The position numbers and the translations under genes were made by a program. DNA of 6,507 nt from Betaproteobacteria bacterium (GTDB lineage Bacteria > Pseudomonadota > Gammaproteobacteria > Burkholderiales > Burkholderiaceae_D): assembly GCA_015655165.1 (NCBI GenBank), contig JAATFN010000252.1, forward strand, positions 1 to 6,507, read 5' to 3'. Below the pieces are notes generated by a model. That model had not been told where the DNA came from and made no database searches. It was given only the letters and a program-made list of their open reading frames with translations. Positions 5,772 through 6,507 of the stretch are shown here, piece by piece (position 1 is the stretch's first letter; every line of letters begins with the position of its first letter).

Positions 5772-6302
5772 TCAATTATCCAGCAACGGCACTGAGTGAT
5801 ATTGACGCCCGGCATAGATCAAACAGGCATCATCCAAAGCTGGTTCGGGCTGATAGATAGCCTGCACCCGACAGAACAATACATCATGTGTACTCACATC
5901 GACGTGGCGCTCGACCTGACAGTCAAATGCCACCAATGCTTCAGGGTGCATGGGCGCCCCGGTCAACAAGGTCTTCCAGTCAATACCTGCAAATCTTTCC
6001 TCCATCGGCGTTTTACCGCCAAATTTACGCGCAACATGCTCTAATGCGCTACCCAGCGTATTGACACACAACACCCCATTTTTCTTGAATGCAGCATAAG
6101 CAGATGAAGTATGTTGCAAACAAACCAGCAACGTGGCAGGACTGTCAGTAACACTGCACACTGCCGATGCAGTAAAACCCGCCTGTCCGCCAACACCATT
6201 GGTTGTGACAACATGCACAGCAGCACCCAGACGGGTCATGGCATTACGGTAGGCAAGTGGGTCGATGTATGGATTTTCCAAGTAGTTATCGTGGGAATTC
6301 AT
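5772..6302 (-). CDS. Flavin reductase domain protein, RutF/HpaC type
   Basis: The 176-residue protein belongs to the short-chain flavin reductase family that uses NAD(P)H to reduce FMN or FAD and hands the reduced flavin to a partner monooxygenase. Diagnostic stretches are YRNAMTRLGAAVHVVTT (18-34), AGFTASAVCSVTDSPATLLV (41-60), the flavin-binding core, LCVNTL (78-83), FGGKTPMEERFAG (94-106), ALVAFDC (122-128) and THDVLFCRV (138-146). FGGKTPME and ALVxFDC bring it closer to RutF than to HpaC as I recall them. No pyrimidine-degradation genes and no monooxygenase are in the window, so the partner and pathway are unknown. The first 15 residues extend beyond the RutF start as I recall it. The ATG at 6302 lacks a clear Shine-Dalgarno, but starting at the next ATG (residue 22) would cut into the conserved first helix. 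Confidence 0.92.
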   Translation of the reverse strand: MNSHDNYLENPYIDPLAYRNAMTRLGAAVHVVTTNGVGGQAGFTASAVCSVTDSPATLLVCLQHTSSAYAAFKKNGVLCVNTLGSALEHVARKFGGKTPMEERFAGIDWKTLLTGAPMHPEALVAFDCQVERHVDVSTHDVLFCRVQAIYQPEPALDDACLIYAGRQYHSVPLLDN

Positions 6303-6327
6303 GAAGTTGCATTAGATGAGATAGTCA

Positions 6328-6337
6328 ATGTATACAT
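6328..6337. promoter_or_regulatory. 10-bp palindrome ATGTATACAT upstream of the flavin reductase
   Basis: A perfect palindrome lies 26-35 bp before the start codon, within the predicted 5' leader and between the larger inverted repeat and the gene. It could be an accessory operator; being AT-rich and short, it could also be chance. Confidence 0.25.
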
Positions 6338-6342
6338 AAATA

Positions 6343-6379
6343 AGAAATTTGTATGCCTATAGACATTTTACAAATTTCT
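6343..6379. promoter_or_regulatory. 11-bp perfect inverted repeat, candidate operator of the flavin reductase gene
   Basis: AGAAATTTGTA and TACAAATTTCT are perfect inverted copies separated by 15 bp, centres 26 bp apart (about 2.5 turns). The spacer centre CTATAG is itself symmetric (TGCCTATAGACA). Each arm contains the palindrome AAATTT, so each could bind a dimer. The repeat starts at the predicted transcription start (about 6379) set by TATAAT at 6386-6391 and ends 41 bp before the start codon. This is the expected place for a repressor operator, or for a 5'-end hairpin in the mRNA. Confidence 0.55.
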
Positions 6380-6385
6380 ATCATG

Positions 6386-6391
6386 ATTATA
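6386..6391 (-). promoter_or_regulatory. Candidate -10 box (TATAAT) for the flavin reductase gene
   Basis: A perfect TATAAT reads on the minus strand. No convincing -35 hexamer is found 16-18 bp upstream. Transcription from it would start near 6379, at the edge of the inverted repeat, giving a leader of about 77 nt. Confidence 0.45.
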
Positions 6392-6461
6392 CGTGAACGA
6401 ATGATGATCCGATGCATGTTTCCATGAAGGCATGCAACTTGCTTGTCCTGTTTAAATATCT

Positions 6462-6491
6462 TTGCGTACATGATTGTGTTTTATTTATACT
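6462..6491 (+). promoter_or_regulatory. Candidate rightward promoter TTGCGT-18-TATACT leaving the window
   Basis: TTGCGT (6462-6467) and TATACT (6486-6491) are separated by 18 bp. Transcription would start near 6498 and run out of the right edge, suggesting a gene divergent from the flavin reductase, possibly its regulator. The final three bases are ATG, but a leader of about 7 nt makes that ATG a doubtful start. Confidence 0.35.
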
Positions 6492-6507
6492 GGATTAGTG
6501 CATTATG

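Noticed and set aside
2789..6302. Hydrolase plus flavin reductase as a rut-type pyrimidine pathway (RutB + RutF)
   Set aside because: The genes are on opposite strands about 2.4 kb apart, the hydrolase does not look like RutB in detail, and RutA, RutC, RutD and RutE are absent.
6413..6436. TGCATG...CATGCA inverted repeat
   Set aside because: Short, each arm is itself nearly palindromic, and the region is low in complexity.

Overview
The window reads as chromosomal DNA of a betaproteobacterium, most likely Burkholderiales. The evidence is a BioC-like methyltransferase divergent from comF-trmL, a layout I know from that order, and protein sequences of that flavour. Base composition looks near 50 % GC by eye, which would fit lower-GC Oxalobacteraceae-type genomes, but the genus is inference. 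There is no tRNA, rRNA, CRISPR array, insertion sequence or phage gene here.

Left part (1-1695), housekeeping: a partial SAM-dependent methyltransferase (BioC-like) runs off the left edge on the minus strand. Divergent from it is a short operon of comF (zinc-finger phosphoribosyltransferase-fold protein) and trmL (2'-O-methylation of the tRNA wobble base), the latter starting at TTG. The gap between the two units holds a compact palindrome, CGGTAAC-GCGT-GTTACCG.

Middle part (1692-3412), regulator plus target: a GlxA-type regulator (DJ-1/PfpI-like domain plus AraC helix-turn-helix) lies divergent to a cysteine hydrolase of the isochorismatase family with an intact Asp-Lys-Cys triad. The regulator ends head-on against trmL, and their two TAA stop codons share one TTAA. 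The 110-bp divergent gap holds a perfect TATAAT facing the regulator and a 12-bp imperfect direct repeat spaced 53 bp, a plausible pair of regulator sites.

Right part (3531-6507), accessory: a FUSC-family (AaeB-like) inner-membrane efflux protein and a RutF/HpaC-type flavin reductase, both on the minus strand. They are separated by 504 bp of decayed DNA carrying the C-terminal relic of an aldehyde dehydrogenase, a 59-codon ORF with a strong Shine-Dalgarno sequence, and a 9-bp hairpin. The AT-rich flank upstream of the flavin reductase has a TATAAT box followed directly by an 11-bp perfect inverted repeat, which looks like an operator. Together these suggest the remains of an aromatic or N-heterocycle oxidation and efflux locus that has lost its oxygenase and dehydrogenase. 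That is inference.

I found no clearly novel biological system. The best leads are the inverted repeat at 6343-6379, the regulator/hydrolase pair with its candidate sites, and the eroded region 5268-5771.
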